Under the pieces are notes generated by a model. The model saw only the letters and a list, made by a program, of their open reading frames with translations, was not told the DNA's origin and did not search any database. The translations under genes and the position numbers were made by a program. DNA of 64,000 bases, from assembly GCA_002422985.1 (NCBI GenBank), contig DITZ01000048.1, positions 14,292-78,291 on the forward strand, written 5' to 3'. This stretch comes from Sphingomonadales bacterium UBA6171 (GTDB lineage: Bacteria; Pseudomonadota; Alphaproteobacteria; Sphingomonadales; Sphingomonadaceae). Positions 27,996 through 37,667 of the stretch are shown here, one piece after another. Positions within the stretch are counted from its first letter, which is position 1; each line of letters begins with the position of its first letter.

Positions 27996-29240
27996 ATGAC
28001 TTCTGTGGAACAGGATACGGACCTCACCCGGATGGATTTTTCGAATCCTAAGGTACTGGAATGTCCCTATCCCTTTTACAAGAGCATGCGGGAGCAGGCG
28101 CCCGCCTATTTCGCGGAGCGGCTCGGCTTCTGGATCATCACCCGCTACGACGACTGCCTGAAAGCCATCCGCGATCCGCAGGTCTTTTCCAGCAAGATGG
28201 GGTTTCGCCCCGGCTCCGTTCCCGACGAGGTGATGCGCATCTACGACGAGGAAGGCTTTGGCGACCTTCCCGACACGTTGGTCAGCAACGACCCGCCCTC
28301 GCACACCCGCTATCGCAAGCTGGTCGACCGCGCCTTTACCGCCGGCCGCGTGCGGCAGATGGAAGAGTATATGGTCGTGGTCGTCAGGGAACTGATCGAC
28401 AATTTTATCGAGGATGGACGTCTCTCGGTGATGCGGGACTTCGCAATCCCCGTTCCCATGTATGTGATTGCCGACCAGCTGGGCGTTCCGCGCAGCCACC
28501 GGGACAAGTTCAAGGAATGGTCGGATGCCGCCGTTGCGCCGCTCGGCCTGCTGCTGTCCGACGAGCGGAAAATCGAATGCGCCAAACTCGCCGTCGAAAT
28601 GCAGCATTATTTCGTCGAAGTTTTTGCCGATCGCCGGGCGAACCCGCTCGATGACATGATCTCGGACCTGGTCACCAAGGAGATTGACGGAACGCCGCTG
28701 AGCACGCTGGAACTGCTGTCGATCCTCAATCAGCTGCTCGTCGCCGGCAATGAAACCACGACCAGTGCCATCGCCGCCTCTGTGGTGCGCCTGTCGCAGG
28801 ACCCGGACCTGACCGAACTGCTCGCGAGGGAGCCGGGCAAATGCGACAATTTCGCCGAGGAAATCCTGCGTCATGAATCGCCCGTCCAGGGTTTGTTCCG
28901 CATGACCATGGCAGATGCCGAAATCGCCGGCGTCACCATTCCCAAAGGCAGTCTGGTGAACCTTCGCTATGGATCGGCGAACCGCGACGAGCGAAAATAT
29001 GAATGCCCCGAAACATTCGATGTGGATCGCGCCAATGCCTCATCGCATCTGGCCTTTGGCGCCGGCATCCACCACTGCATCGGGGCCCAGCTGGCGCGGC
29101 GCGAGATCGCCATCGCCGTGCGCGAGCTGACGGCCCGGCTGAAGGACATACGCCTCGTCGAGCCGGAGAGGCTTACGCATGCGCCCAGCCTGATCCTGCG
29201 GGCTCTCAATGGATTCGAAATCCAATTCTCGAAGCGCTGA
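27996..29240 (+). CDS. Cytochrome P450
   Basis: 414-residue soluble bacterial P450. The oxygen-binding I-helix reads AGNETTT, the K-helix ExxR is EEILRHE, and the heme loop is FGAGIHHCIGAQLA. A gaggg ribosome site precedes the ATG. No ferredoxin or reductase is adjacent; the only [2Fe-2S] ferredoxin in the window is at 43732. Its position between a flavin reductase and a flavoprotein dehydrogenase suggests hydroxylation of the pathway substrate. Subfamily not assigned. Confidence 0.92.
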   Translation: MTSVEQDTDLTRMDFSNPKVLECPYPFYKSMREQAPAYFAERLGFWIITRYDDCLKAIRDPQVFSSKMGFRPGSVPDEVMRIYDEEGFGDLPDTLVSNDPPSHTRYRKLVDRAFTAGRVRQMEEYMVVVVRELIDNFIEDGRLSVMRDFAIPVPMYVIADQLGVPRSHRDKFKEWSDAAVAPLGLLLSDERKIECAKLAVEMQHYFVEVFADRRANPLDDMISDLVTKEIDGTPLSTLELLSILNQLLVAGNETTTSAIAASVVRLSQDPDLTELLAREPGKCDNFAEEILRHESPVQGLFRMTMADAEIAGVTIPKGSLVNLRYGSANRDERKYECPETFDVDRANASSHLAFGAGIHHCIGAQLARREIAIAVRELTARLKDIRLVEPERLTHAPSLILRALNGFEIQFSKR

Positions 29241-29256
29241 GAGCCGGGGTGCCGAT

Positions 29257-30684
29257 ATGAGCTACGACTATGATGTAATCGTGATCGGTGGCGGCGGCGC
29301 CGGCATGGCGGCCGCCATCACGGCCTGCGATTCCGGCGCGCGCGTGGCGCTGCTGGAAGCAGCGGACCAGCTCGGCGGATCGACGGCCCTGTCGGGCGGG
29401 GTGGTCTATGGCGCCCCGACCAGCGTCCAGCGGGCCGCCGGCATCAACGACGACAGCGTCGATGCCATGTTCGAATATTATATGACCCTGAACCAGCACA
29501 AGGTGGAACCGGCCATCGTCAGGCGGCTGTGCGAATTGTCCGGCCCGGCGATCGAATGGCTCATCGCGATGGGGGTCGAATATGATCCGGCCGATCTTTA
29601 CGCCTCGGGTGTGGAAAGCGTCGCACGGGGCCACAAGACCAAGGGCAATGGCGCTGCGCTGGCAGAGGCGCTGGACCGCGAGGTCAGCCGCCGCCCCGTC
29701 GACGTTTCGCGTGGCTGCCGCGTCACCGCGCTGCATCGGGACGAACAGGGGGCTGTCCGCGGCGTTATCCTCGATGGCGAGACCGTCAGCGCCCATAGCG
29801 TCATCATCGCCACGGGTGGCTTTGGTCACAACCGGCTGCTGCTGAACCGCCATTATCCCGAAGCCGCCAGGCACGGCGACTGGACCTGGGCGATCACCGC
29901 CAAAACCTGCACCGGCGATGGCCTGTTGATGGGCCAGGAGGTCGGCGCGGATATTGCCGGTCATAATCGCGGGCTGCTGCTGACGACACCCGGCTTCTAT
30001 CGCGATCTCGAAGTCTTCGTCCCCGGCTGGCTGGTCTATGTCAACCGCGAAGGGCGCCGGTTCATCGACGAGACCACCGAATATGCAGTGATGGCCGGCG
30101 TCGTGAACGACCAGCTTGGCGGAACGGTCTTTGCCATCTTTGACGATCATGCGCGCGCCACGGCCGTGCCGGAGCCTCGCTATGCCGCAGCGCACAAGGC
30201 CGGCATCATCACGCTGAACTGGGTGACCGACAAGATCGACGAACAGATCGCGAAGGGCAAGGTCATCAAGGCCCAAAGTCTGGCCGAACTCGCCGACCGG
30301 GTCGGGATCGAGAGCGCCGCGCTGGAAACCACGATCGCCCGCTATAATGCCGATTGCGAAAAAGGGGTGGACAGCAGGTTCCACAAGGACGGCACGCTGA
30401 TGAAGCCCGTCGCCCAACCGCCCTTCTATGCCGCGGAAATCCGCCCGGCGATTGTCTGCCTCACCTCGACCGGTCTGCGGGTGGACGAGGACATGCACGT
30501 TCTGGACCGCGCCGATCGCCCCATCACCGGGCTTTTCTCTGCCGGAGAAGTGTCGGGCGGCGTTCTGGGCGACCGATATATCGGCGGCGGCAATTCGATC
30601 GCCAACGCCATTGTTTTCGGTCGTGTCGCGGGTGCGCAGGCGGCGCGCGAAGCGGGCCTTGGATCGGATGGGGAGCAGGCATGA
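29257..30684 (+). CDS. FAD-dependent oxidoreductase, fumarate reductase/3-ketosteroid dehydrogenase-like
   Basis: 475 residues. The N-terminal dinucleotide fold VIGGGGAGMAAA and the LGGSTALSGG segment are shared by fumarate reductases, urocanate reductase and 3-ketosteroid dehydrogenases. The C-terminal GGGNSIANAIVFGRVAG is nearer the fumarate-reductase side. The start at 29257 leaves a 16-bp gap after the P450. In this context a Delta-1 or Delta-4 type dehydrogenation, or an enone reduction, on a cyclic ketone is plausible. The specific reaction cannot be told from sequence. Confidence 0.85.
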   Translation: MSYDYDVIVIGGGGAGMAAAITACDSGARVALLEAADQLGGSTALSGGVVYGAPTSVQRAAGINDDSVDAMFEYYMTLNQHKVEPAIVRRLCELSGPAIEWLIAMGVEYDPADLYASGVESVARGHKTKGNGAALAEALDREVSRRPVDVSRGCRVTALHRDEQGAVRGVILDGETVSAHSVIIATGGFGHNRLLLNRHYPEAARHGDWTWAITAKTCTGDGLLMGQEVGADIAGHNRGLLLTTPGFYRDLEVFVPGWLVYVNREGRRFIDETTEYAVMAGVVNDQLGGTVFAIFDDHARATAVPEPRYAAAHKAGIITLNWVTDKIDEQIAKGKVIKAQSLAELADRVGIESAALETTIARYNADCEKGVDSRFHKDGTLMKPVAQPPFYAAEIRPAIVCLTSTGLRVDEDMHVLDRADRPITGLFSAGEVSGGVLGDRYIGGGNSIANAIVFGRVAGAQAAREAGLGSDGEQA

Positions 30685-31445
30685 TGGCGGATTTATTCTC
30701 GCTGGATGGCAAGGTGGCGCTCGTCACCGGCGCGGCACGGGGCATCGGCCGCGAAATCGCCGCCCGGCTGGCGCAAGCCGGGGCGCAGGTGCTGCTCAGC
30801 GACGTTGAACCGCAGCTTGGCCCCGAGGCCGCCGCTGCGATTGCCGGCAGCGCCTATCACAATCTCGACGTCACGGTGCAAGCGCAATGGGAGGACATCA
30901 TCCAGACCATTGGCGACCAGCATGGTCGTCTCGACATTCTCGTCAATAATGCCGGAATCAGTCCGGCCGGCAATATCGAGCAGAGCAATCTGGATTTGTG
31001 GCGACGGGTGCAGACCATCAATGTGGAGAGCGTGTTTCTCGGCTGCCGCACCGCGCTGCCGCTGATGCGCCAATCCGGCGACGGCGGTTCGATCATCAAT
31101 CTCAGTTCGATTCAAGCCCTGCGCCCCGCCGCCGAGCTGGCTGCCTATTCCGCGTCGAAGGCCGCCGTGCGGGCGTTGACCAAGTCGGTGGCGCTCCACG
31201 CTGCCAAAGACCGGATACGCTGCAATTCCGTGCACCCGGGCGGGGTGCATACCCGCATGCTCGACGATTTCGCCGCGCTGACCGGTGATGCGGAAGCGGC
31301 GCTGGTCAGGCTGAATGCCGCAAACCCGCTTGGGCGGGTGGGCAGGCCGCTCGATATTGCCAATGGCGTTCTCTATCTCGCCTCCGACCTCTCGGCCTGG
31401 GTCACCGGCCTCGAACTGGTGATCGATGGAGGCTCAACCCTGTGA
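30681..31445 (+). CDS. Short-chain dehydrogenase/reductase
   Basis: Classical SDR of 254 residues: cofactor motif TGAARGIG, NNAG, catalytic Ser in INLSSIQ and YSASK. D40 in LLSDVE, at the end of beta-2, favours NAD(H). It overlaps the flavoprotein stop (ATGA) and its own stop overlaps the CoA ligase start (GTGA), so translation is coupled on both sides. It probably oxidises a hydroxyl on the pathway intermediate, ring or side chain. Confidence 0.92.
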   Translation: MMADLFSLDGKVALVTGAARGIGREIAARLAQAGAQVLLSDVEPQLGPEAAAAIAGSAYHNLDVTVQAQWEDIIQTIGDQHGRLDILVNNAGISPAGNIEQSNLDLWRRVQTINVESVFLGCRTALPLMRQSGDGGSIINLSSIQALRPAAELAAYSASKAAVRALTKSVALHAAKDRIRCNSVHPGGVHTRMLDDFAALTGDAEAALVRLNAANPLGRVGRPLDIANGVLYLASDLSAWVTGLELVIDGGSTL

Positions 31446-33106
31446 GGGAGGCAGTGCCCGATCCTTCAGGCTGGCGGCTGTGGCGCAGCCGGGACGCGAT
31501 GCAAAATCTCGTCGAAACCGGCGTGTGGGAAAACCGCACCACCTGGCAGGATGCCATGGACCTGGCCCGGTCAGACCCGGACGGCGTCGCCATCTGGTTC
31601 GACGACGGCAGCGCGCTGACCTACCGTCAGGGCGTGGAGGAGGCGCGGCGGCTGGCGTCGGCGCTGACAGCGCTCGGCCTGCGCCAGGGTGATGTGGTGA
31701 GCGCCAATCTGCCAAACTGGCGGGAGATGGCGATCATCAATCTGGCCTGCTGCGCGCTGGGGCTGGTCATCAACCCGATCATTCCGATCTACCGCGATCG
31801 CGAGGTGGCTTTCATCCTGAAGGACGCCGGCTCGCGCCTGCTGTTCACGCCGGGCGGCACGGCCAGCTTCGATTATCCCGCCATGGCGGCGCGCCTTGCG
31901 GCGAGCACGCCATCGCTGGCGCATATCGTGACGGTGCGGCCGGGCGAGAGCGACAGCGCCACCCTGAGCTACGCCAGGCTGGTCGGGGATGGCCATCCGC
32001 AACGCTTCGAAGCGGCCGACGTCAATCCCAATCACGTCAAGCTGCTGATGTATACCTCCGGCACCACCGGCGTTCCCAAAGGGGTGCTGCACAGCCATAA
32101 CACGCTGCGCCGTTCGGCGGCCAATTCCCGCGAGGCGCGGGGCGTGGGGGAAGGCGACATCATGCTGATGGCGTCGCCGGTCACCCATGTGACCGGCTAT
32201 TCGTCGCTGGAGCAGGCCTTTAATTCCCCGATCAAGACCGCCCTCATGGCGCGCTGGGACAAGGCGGCGGCCATTGATTTCATCAATCGCACCGGGGCCA
32301 GCCTGACGGTCGGTGCGACGCCTTTTCTGAAAGAGCTTCTGGACGAAGCGGAAGCGCGCGGCACCGGCCTGCCCAGTCTGCGCCAATTTGCCTGCGGAGG
32401 CGCGGAAGTGTCTCCCCAACTCATCAATCGCGCGCATCAGACGCTGGATCATTGTCGCTGCTTCCGGGTCTTTGGAAGCACCGAGGTCCCGCTCGTCACA
32501 CAGGGTTTCCAGCGGCCCGAACAGGCGGATCTGGCAGCCGAAACCGATGGTCGCATCTATAATTACGATGTGCGCATCGTCGATGCAGATGGCCAGGAGG
32601 TCGCACCGGGCGAGGAGGGCGAAATCCTCGCGCGCGGGCCGGCCATGTTCCTCGGCTATACGGACTGGAATGAAACGGTGAAGGCTGTCGACGAAGACGG
32701 CTATTTTCATACCGGCGACCTTGCGCGCCGGGGGCCGGCGAACAGCATCGTGGTCAGCGGCCGGCTGAAAGATCTGATCATCCGGGGCGGCGAGAATCTC
32801 AGCGCGAAAGAGATTGAGGATGTCCTCAGTCTCCATCCCGCCATTCAGGAAGCGTCCGTGGTTTCCATGCCGGATGCCAGGCTGGGCGAGGCTGTTTGCG
32901 CCTTTCTCATTCTGCGGGCGGACTGTCCGGTGCCCAGCGTAGAGGATATCAGCCAGTTTGTGCGGCAACAGAGACTTGCCCCACAAAAAGCGCCTGCCCG
33001 TATCGAAATCATCAGCCAGTTTCCAATGACGGCGTCCGGCAAGATTCAGAAAAATGTTCTGCGTGAAAGAGTTCGCGAAACTATAAATAATATTCTGGAG
33101 GGATAA
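31442..33106 (+). CDS. AMP-dependent acyl-CoA ligase
   Basis: 554-residue ANL-superfamily ligase. The P-loop is TSGTTGVPKG, the adenylate motif is in RVFGSTEVPL, then HTGDLARR and a C-terminal GKIQKNVLR with the catalytic lysine. The GTG start at 31442 overlaps the SDR stop. Cyclohexanecarboxylate- or other cyclic-acid-CoA ligases have this build, but the substrate is not readable from motifs. It would activate the acid for the acyl-CoA dehydrogenases encoded around it. Confidence 0.9.
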   Translation: MREAVPDPSGWRLWRSRDAMQNLVETGVWENRTTWQDAMDLARSDPDGVAIWFDDGSALTYRQGVEEARRLASALTALGLRQGDVVSANLPNWREMAIINLACCALGLVINPIIPIYRDREVAFILKDAGSRLLFTPGGTASFDYPAMAARLAASTPSLAHIVTVRPGESDSATLSYARLVGDGHPQRFEAADVNPNHVKLLMYTSGTTGVPKGVLHSHNTLRRSAANSREARGVGEGDIMLMASPVTHVTGYSSLEQAFNSPIKTALMARWDKAAAIDFINRTGASLTVGATPFLKELLDEAEARGTGLPSLRQFACGGAEVSPQLINRAHQTLDHCRCFRVFGSTEVPLVTQGFQRPEQADLAAETDGRIYNYDVRIVDADGQEVAPGEEGEILARGPAMFLGYTDWNETVKAVDEDGYFHTGDLARRGPANSIVVSGRLKDLIIRGGENLSAKEIEDVLSLHPAIQEASVVSMPDARLGEAVCAFLILRADCPVPSVEDISQFVRQQRLAPQKAPARIEIISQFPMTASGKIQKNVLRERVRETINNILEG

Positions 33107-33109
33107 ACA

Positions 33110-35488
33110 GTGTTTAAGAATTCTATCTTTTTGTCAGGCTGTGCAGTCGCCACTCTTGCCTGGAGTGGATTATCTGCTCCGGCCCTTGCGCAGGACAGCA
33201 AGGCGGCGGCTTCGGATGCGGCGGGCGCTGTGGAGAATGAAACGATTATCGTCACCGCCCGTCGGCGTGATGAAGCCCTTCAGGATGTGCCGATTGCCAT
33301 CGCATCCATTGGTGGAGACGCGCTCGTCCGGTCGCAGATCACCAAGCCGGAAGCGCTTGCAGCGCGGGTTCCCACGCTGAATATCGCGGTGGGTGGTTCG
33401 GGTTCGGGCGGCCAGGTGAGTCTGCGCGGGATCGGGTCCTCCAATGTGTCCGCGGCGTTCGATAGTGCGGTTGCGCTCGATTTCGACGGCATTGTGGTCA
33501 GCTCGATGCGCATTGTTCAGGCCGGCTTTTTCGATGTCGCCCAGATCGACGTTCTGAAGGGCCCGCAATCCCTCTATTTCGGCAAGAGCGCGACCGCCGG
33601 CGTCATTTCGCTCCGGTCCGCAGACCCCACGTCGACACCCGAGGCAGCGGTGCGCGGGTCCTATGAGTTCGAAGAAAAGGGCTATACTGTCGAAGGCTAT
33701 GTCTCCGGACCGATCAGCGATACGCTGGGCTTCCGCATTGCCGGCCGCTATAACAAGATAGAAGAGCTTTATTATAATGGGGCACCAAATGTCGCCAATC
33801 CCTATCGGGGAGAGAAAAACGTCAATCTGCGCGGCACGCTCGAATGGAAGCCGAGTTCGGAATTCACGCTCAATCTCAAGGCCAATTATGTCGGCCACAG
33901 TAACGACGGTGAAATCCGGCACACGCGGATCGATTGCGCCGCGAACGGAGTGGCCGATCCCCTCTGGGTGCTGGGCGGGGGTGTGGTCATTCCGGCCGGC
34001 TATGATTGCAACCCGTTCGGCAATGTTTTCTGGCTGCCCGATTCCGCGGTGCCCCTGGGCCGGAAAGCGCCGCCGGGCATGGACAATAATGGCGGGGTTC
34101 CGTTCAATGAAACGGATATCTTTCTTCTGCGCTCAAAAGCGGACATAGTGCTGCGGGACAATTTGTCCGTGTCGCTGGTAACCGGATATTTCGATTTCAA
34201 ATCGCGCGGCCAGGATTTCTACGCTTATGGCGGCATGGTCGGGATCGGTACCGACCTGAACCTCAACCGCACCAAGCAGTTCAGCCAGGAAATACGCGTC
34301 ACCAGCGACAATACCGGTCCGTTCAACTGGCTGTTTGGTGCCTTTTACGAACATCGGGACATCCTGTTCGAAGCTGCCCAGAATGCGGTCAACATATCCT
34401 TTCTGGCGGCTGACCCGATCACCGGCTCTACCTTCGACTGGCGCCGCCAGCATTACACCACGACAGACGCATATTCGGTCTTCGGCAATATTTTGCTGGA
34501 ACCCACAGACCGGCTGGAGCTGTCGGCCGGCCTGCGGTATACCAAGGAGGAGAAGTCGAACCGCATCCGGGTGCCGTTCGTTCACGCCGTTTTGTCCGGG
34601 CCGCCATTCAACTTCCTCAAAAGTGGCTTCGTATCGCCACAGATATACTTCAACGATGATAATGTTTCGCCGGAAGTCTCGGTAAAATACCGGCTGGACG
34701 ACAACGCCATGGTCTATGCCTCCTACAAGAAGGGCTTCAAATCAGGCGGGATCGACAATAGCGCTTTGCCTTCAAGCGGGTTGAGTGCCATGGCTCAGTC
34801 GGGCGATTTTTCCCAACTCATCTTCGACTCAGAGACTGCCAAAGGCTTTGAATTGGGTATGAAGAGCTCACTGGCTCAAAACAGTATGCAACTGAACCTT
34901 ACCCTGTTCAACTACACCTTTACAGACCTGCAGATACAAAGCTTCGATCCGGTCGCTATCCAGTATAGCACAAGCAATGCCGGCGAACTGCGATCACGCG
35001 GCGGCGATCTGGAGTTTCGCTGGGACACGCCGGTGGACGGCCTGGCTCTTGGAACAGTAGTTGCCTACACTGATGCCGAATTTACCAAATCCTATATCAG
35101 CAATGCCGGGATCGACCTGAATGGCCGGGCGGCGCCCAGAGCGCCCAAATGGTCCGGCAATCTGTCGCTGGATTGGAAGATTCCCGTTTCTGACAGTTTT
35201 GACCTCAGTCTGTTCGGCCTCGCTAATTACAGCGGATCCTATTATGCCGATGCAACCAGCTTAAACGATTATATGCAGGATAGTTACGTTACATTTGACG
35301 CGAATGTTTCGATCGGTTCTTCGAACGATCGTTGGCGTCTTTCCCTTATAGCCAATAATCTGACCGACAAAATCTATGTCAACCAGGCTTCGGGGCGACC
35401 GTTTCGGCGTGCGGGAGTGGGCGATGATCTGGCCCTCACACAGAATAGGGGCCGGCAAATCTTTCTGGAGCTCGCTTTGAAATACTGA
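33110..35488 (+). CDS. TonB-dependent receptor
   Basis: 792-residue outer-membrane transporter. A signal peptide ends at ALAQ, a TonB-box-like IIVTARRRDE and a plug with IDVLKGPQSLYFGKSATAGV follow, then a beta-barrel. The GTG start at 33110 has a ggaggg site and begins 4 bp after the CoA ligase stop, so it belongs to the same operon. It most likely imports the hydrophobic compound the operon degrades. The third-position composition is somewhat more AT-rich toward its 3' end. Confidence 0.93.
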   Translation: MFKNSIFLSGCAVATLAWSGLSAPALAQDSKAAASDAAGAVENETIIVTARRRDEALQDVPIAIASIGGDALVRSQITKPEALAARVPTLNIAVGGSGSGGQVSLRGIGSSNVSAAFDSAVALDFDGIVVSSMRIVQAGFFDVAQIDVLKGPQSLYFGKSATAGVISLRSADPTSTPEAAVRGSYEFEEKGYTVEGYVSGPISDTLGFRIAGRYNKIEELYYNGAPNVANPYRGEKNVNLRGTLEWKPSSEFTLNLKANYVGHSNDGEIRHTRIDCAANGVADPLWVLGGGVVIPAGYDCNPFGNVFWLPDSAVPLGRKAPPGMDNNGGVPFNETDIFLLRSKADIVLRDNLSVSLVTGYFDFKSRGQDFYAYGGMVGIGTDLNLNRTKQFSQEIRVTSDNTGPFNWLFGAFYEHRDILFEAAQNAVNISFLAADPITGSTFDWRRQHYTTTDAYSVFGNILLEPTDRLELSAGLRYTKEEKSNRIRVPFVHAVLSGPPFNFLKSGFVSPQIYFNDDNVSPEVSVKYRLDDNAMVYASYKKGFKSGGIDNSALPSSGLSAMAQSGDFSQLIFDSETAKGFELGMKSSLAQNSMQLNLTLFNYTFTDLQIQSFDPVAIQYSTSNAGELRSRGGDLEFRWDTPVDGLALGTVVAYTDAEFTKSYISNAGIDLNGRAAPRAPKWSGNLSLDWKIPVSDSFDLSLFGLANYSGSYYADATSLNDYMQDSYVTFDANVSIGSSNDRWRLSLIANNLTDKIYVNQASGRPFRRAGVGDDLALTQNRGRQIFLELALKY

Positions 35489-35530
35489 ATCCATAGCCAT
35501 TCCATTGTTACAGTAAGAGGAGTCTCGATC

Positions 35531-37069
35531 ATGGTAGAAACAGTGACCGGAAAAAACCGGTCAAACGGTTTATCTTATCAGGAACTCCTCAAGATGGACT
35601 CGAGGAATGTGCCGGCTGCACTAAAAAAGCAGTCCGCTCTGGATCATGCACCGCTGTCTCTCGGGGTTGAGCGATATTATAGTCGCGAATTCCACGATCT
35701 CGAAGTCGAAAAACTCTGGCGACGCGTGTGGCAACTGGCTTGCCACGAAGATGATATTCCCGAGATCGGGGATGCGTTGGTTTATGACATCGCGTCGCTT
35801 TCGTTCGTGGTGGTGCGGACGGGAAAAGACGAATTTTCCGCTTATCCCAATGCCTGTCGCCACAGGGGTCGCCGTCTGCTGGATGCCGACAAGAAAGGGC
35901 TGGCGATTTTTCGATGCCCTTTTCACGGCTGGTCATGGAAGCTGGACGGAACGCTGAAGGAAATCCCGTGCCAATGGGATTTTCCGGGCGTAACCGAAGA
36001 AACCCACTCTCTCACCAAGGTGAAAACCGGCCGCTGGGGTGGGTTTGTCTTTATCAATCCCGACCCGAAGGCCCAGCCTCTGGAGGATTTCCTGGGGGAC
36101 ATAGACGAGCATTGGACGACGCTGCCGTTCGAGCGGCGCTACAAGGCCGTGCATGTGGCCAAGAAGCTGCCCTGCAACTGGAAAATTGCCCAGGAAGCCT
36201 TTATGGAATCCTATCACGTGGTCGCGACGCACCCCACGCTCCTCTATGAGATGGGCGACGCCAATTCGCAGTATGACAGCTTCGGCATGCTTTCGCGCGC
36301 CATTTCCCCGCAGGGCATCGCCAGCCCGCACGTCAACACCGACCTTGCCGGCGATCCGCATGCCGATACCACCCCCTTCACCAATTACCGTCACCCCATA
36401 ACCGGTGATTTTTTTGAGCGGCTCGGCGAGGACCGCATCCGGCTGACCAAGGCTGACGGCCGGGTCGGGATTTTCAATTCCCGCGCAGAGCCGCTGGAAG
36501 GCGAACTGGTCAATGCGGACCCGCATGTCTGCAACTGGTTCGCCGGCCGGCTGACGCCCGAGATGGAATCGGCAAGGCATGTTTTCGGTGCCTTGCCGGT
36601 GGCCGAGGCGCGTGCGAGCCGCGCTGCCGCCAAGCGGGAGCAGTTGCGACCATTGATGGGCGACGAGATCGACGCGGTGTGTGACGCCGAACTGGTCGAT
36701 TCCATCTACTACAGCATCTTTCCCAACATCAGTCCCTGGGGCAGCTACAATCCGATCTTCTACCGGTTCCGGCCGGATGGTGATCATCCGGAACAATGTA
36801 TCCACGAAGTCATGTTCATGCTCCCGGTTCCAAAAGGACAGCAGCGTCCGCGCCCGGCGCCGATCCACTGGCTCGGCCTGGACGATGATTATATGAAAGC
36901 CCCCGAACTCGGCAGTCTGGCAAAAGTGTTCAATCAGGATTTACTGAACCTGCCGGCCGTCCAACTGGGGTTGCGCAGCATTTCAGGCGGAAAAGTCACG
37001 CTTGCAGAATATCAGGAACTCAAGATTCGGCATTTTCACGCCACTTTGAACGAATGGCTTGATCAATAG
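35531..37069 (+). CDS. Rieske non-heme iron oxygenase, alpha subunit
   Basis: 512 residues, longer than the usual 380-460. The Rieske [2Fe-2S] ligands are C109-R-H111 and C129-x2-H132 (CRHRG, CPFHGW). The mononuclear iron histidines are in MESYHVVATH (H229, H234). An aggag site precedes the ATG. No beta subunit or dedicated reductase is nearby, so it depends on electron carriers elsewhere; the ferredoxin at 43732 is one candidate. A mono- or dihydroxylation of the pathway substrate is expected. It does not look like a short KshA. Confidence 0.92.
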   Translation: MVETVTGKNRSNGLSYQELLKMDSRNVPAALKKQSALDHAPLSLGVERYYSREFHDLEVEKLWRRVWQLACHEDDIPEIGDALVYDIASLSFVVVRTGKDEFSAYPNACRHRGRRLLDADKKGLAIFRCPFHGWSWKLDGTLKEIPCQWDFPGVTEETHSLTKVKTGRWGGFVFINPDPKAQPLEDFLGDIDEHWTTLPFERRYKAVHVAKKLPCNWKIAQEAFMESYHVVATHPTLLYEMGDANSQYDSFGMLSRAISPQGIASPHVNTDLAGDPHADTTPFTNYRHPITGDFFERLGEDRIRLTKADGRVGIFNSRAEPLEGELVNADPHVCNWFAGRLTPEMESARHVFGALPVAEARASRAAAKREQLRPLMGDEIDAVCDAELVDSIYYSIFPNISPWGSYNPIFYRFRPDGDHPEQCIHEVMFMLPVPKGQQRPRPAPIHWLGLDDDYMKAPELGSLAKVFNQDLLNLPAVQLGLRSISGGKVTLAEYQELKIRHFHATLNEWLDQ

Positions 37070-37133
37070 TGGCGCACTGGGCAGAGCAGGCGCGCCACTT
37101 CATACAGTCGAGACAGACAAATCGACCACAAAA

Positions 37134-37223
37134 GTGCAGCTTCCTGCCGACGGGCAGATCGAATTCAACGGCCTGGTCGATATGGAATACGAGCTCGGCA
37201 CCCGCATTGCGCCGATCTCCTGA
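37134..37223 (+). other. Possible small ORF or gene remnant
   Basis: Between the Rieske gene and the DUF35 gene one frame, open from 37049 to the TGA at 37221-37223, has a strongly GC-biased third position over its last 30 codons (from the GTG at 37134; reads QIEFNGLVDMEYELGTR near its end). The upstream part is less biased. It may be a very short gene or the 3' relic of a lost one. No family recognised. Confidence 0.3.
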
Positions 37224-37253
37224 AACCGGTGAAACAAGTGGAGCAGACCCGAA

Positions 37254-37667
37254 ATGACCAGCGAGCTGTTTATAGTCGATCAGGCCGGGAAGGCGCACAT
37301 GATCGCCGGCAAGAACCGCGCGAACGGGCAGATCGTCTTTCCCTGTCCCGCAGGCGAGCAGGAGGGCGTCTATGACCGGATCGAGCTTCCGCACAGCGGC
37401 ACCTTATGGACCTATACCATACAGCGTATTCCGCCGAAGAACCCGCCCTATGCCGGCGTGACCAGTCCGGAAGACTATGCGCCTTTTGGGGTCGGCTATG
37501 TCCGCCTCGGCGATGACATCATGATCGAAGCCCGGCTCGAGGCCGATCCCGGGAGCCTTCAAATTGGCATGCAGATGGATTGCGTTGCGATCTCGCTGGC
37601 CAGAGCCGACGGCACAGCGATGACGACTTTTGCCTTTGCCCCCAGCCAAAGGAGCCATAACCCATGA
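37254..37667 (+). CDS. DUF35/OB-fold protein lacking zinc ribbon
   Basis: 137 residues, an OB-fold acyl-CoA-associated partner that commonly accompanies SCP-x-type thiolases. It has ADG/NGQIVFPCP, LPHSGTLWTYTIQR and PPYAGV, typical of the OB domain. The four-cysteine zinc ribbon of many DUF35 proteins is missing; only two isolated cysteines occur. Its stop overlaps the thiolase start by 4 bp, strong evidence for a functional pair. Likely role: subunit of a thiolase or aldolase acting on a CoA ester. Confidence 0.82.
   Translation: MTSELFIVDQAGKAHMIAGKNRANGQIVFPCPAGEQEGVYDRIELPHSGTLWTYTIQRIPPKNPPYAGVTSPEDYAPFGVGYVRLGDDIMIEARLEADPGSLQIGMQMDCVAISLARADGTAMTTFAFAPSQRSHNP

Noticed and set aside
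26261..28027. 588-codon open frame on the minus strand
   Set aside because: It lies entirely opposite the Old Yellow Enzyme-type gene, whose motifs and cysteine cluster are unambiguous. High-GC codon bias keeps the antisense frame open.
29257..30684. Assignment of the flavoprotein as a true 3-ketosteroid Delta-1-dehydrogenase (kstD)
   Set aside because: The C-terminal motif is the fumarate-reductase-like GGGNSIANA, and the KstD catalytic tyrosines cannot be placed with confidence. I kept a general call.
35531..37069. Assignment of the Rieske protein as KshA
   Set aside because: It is 512 residues, much longer than KshA, and no KshB-type reductase is nearby.
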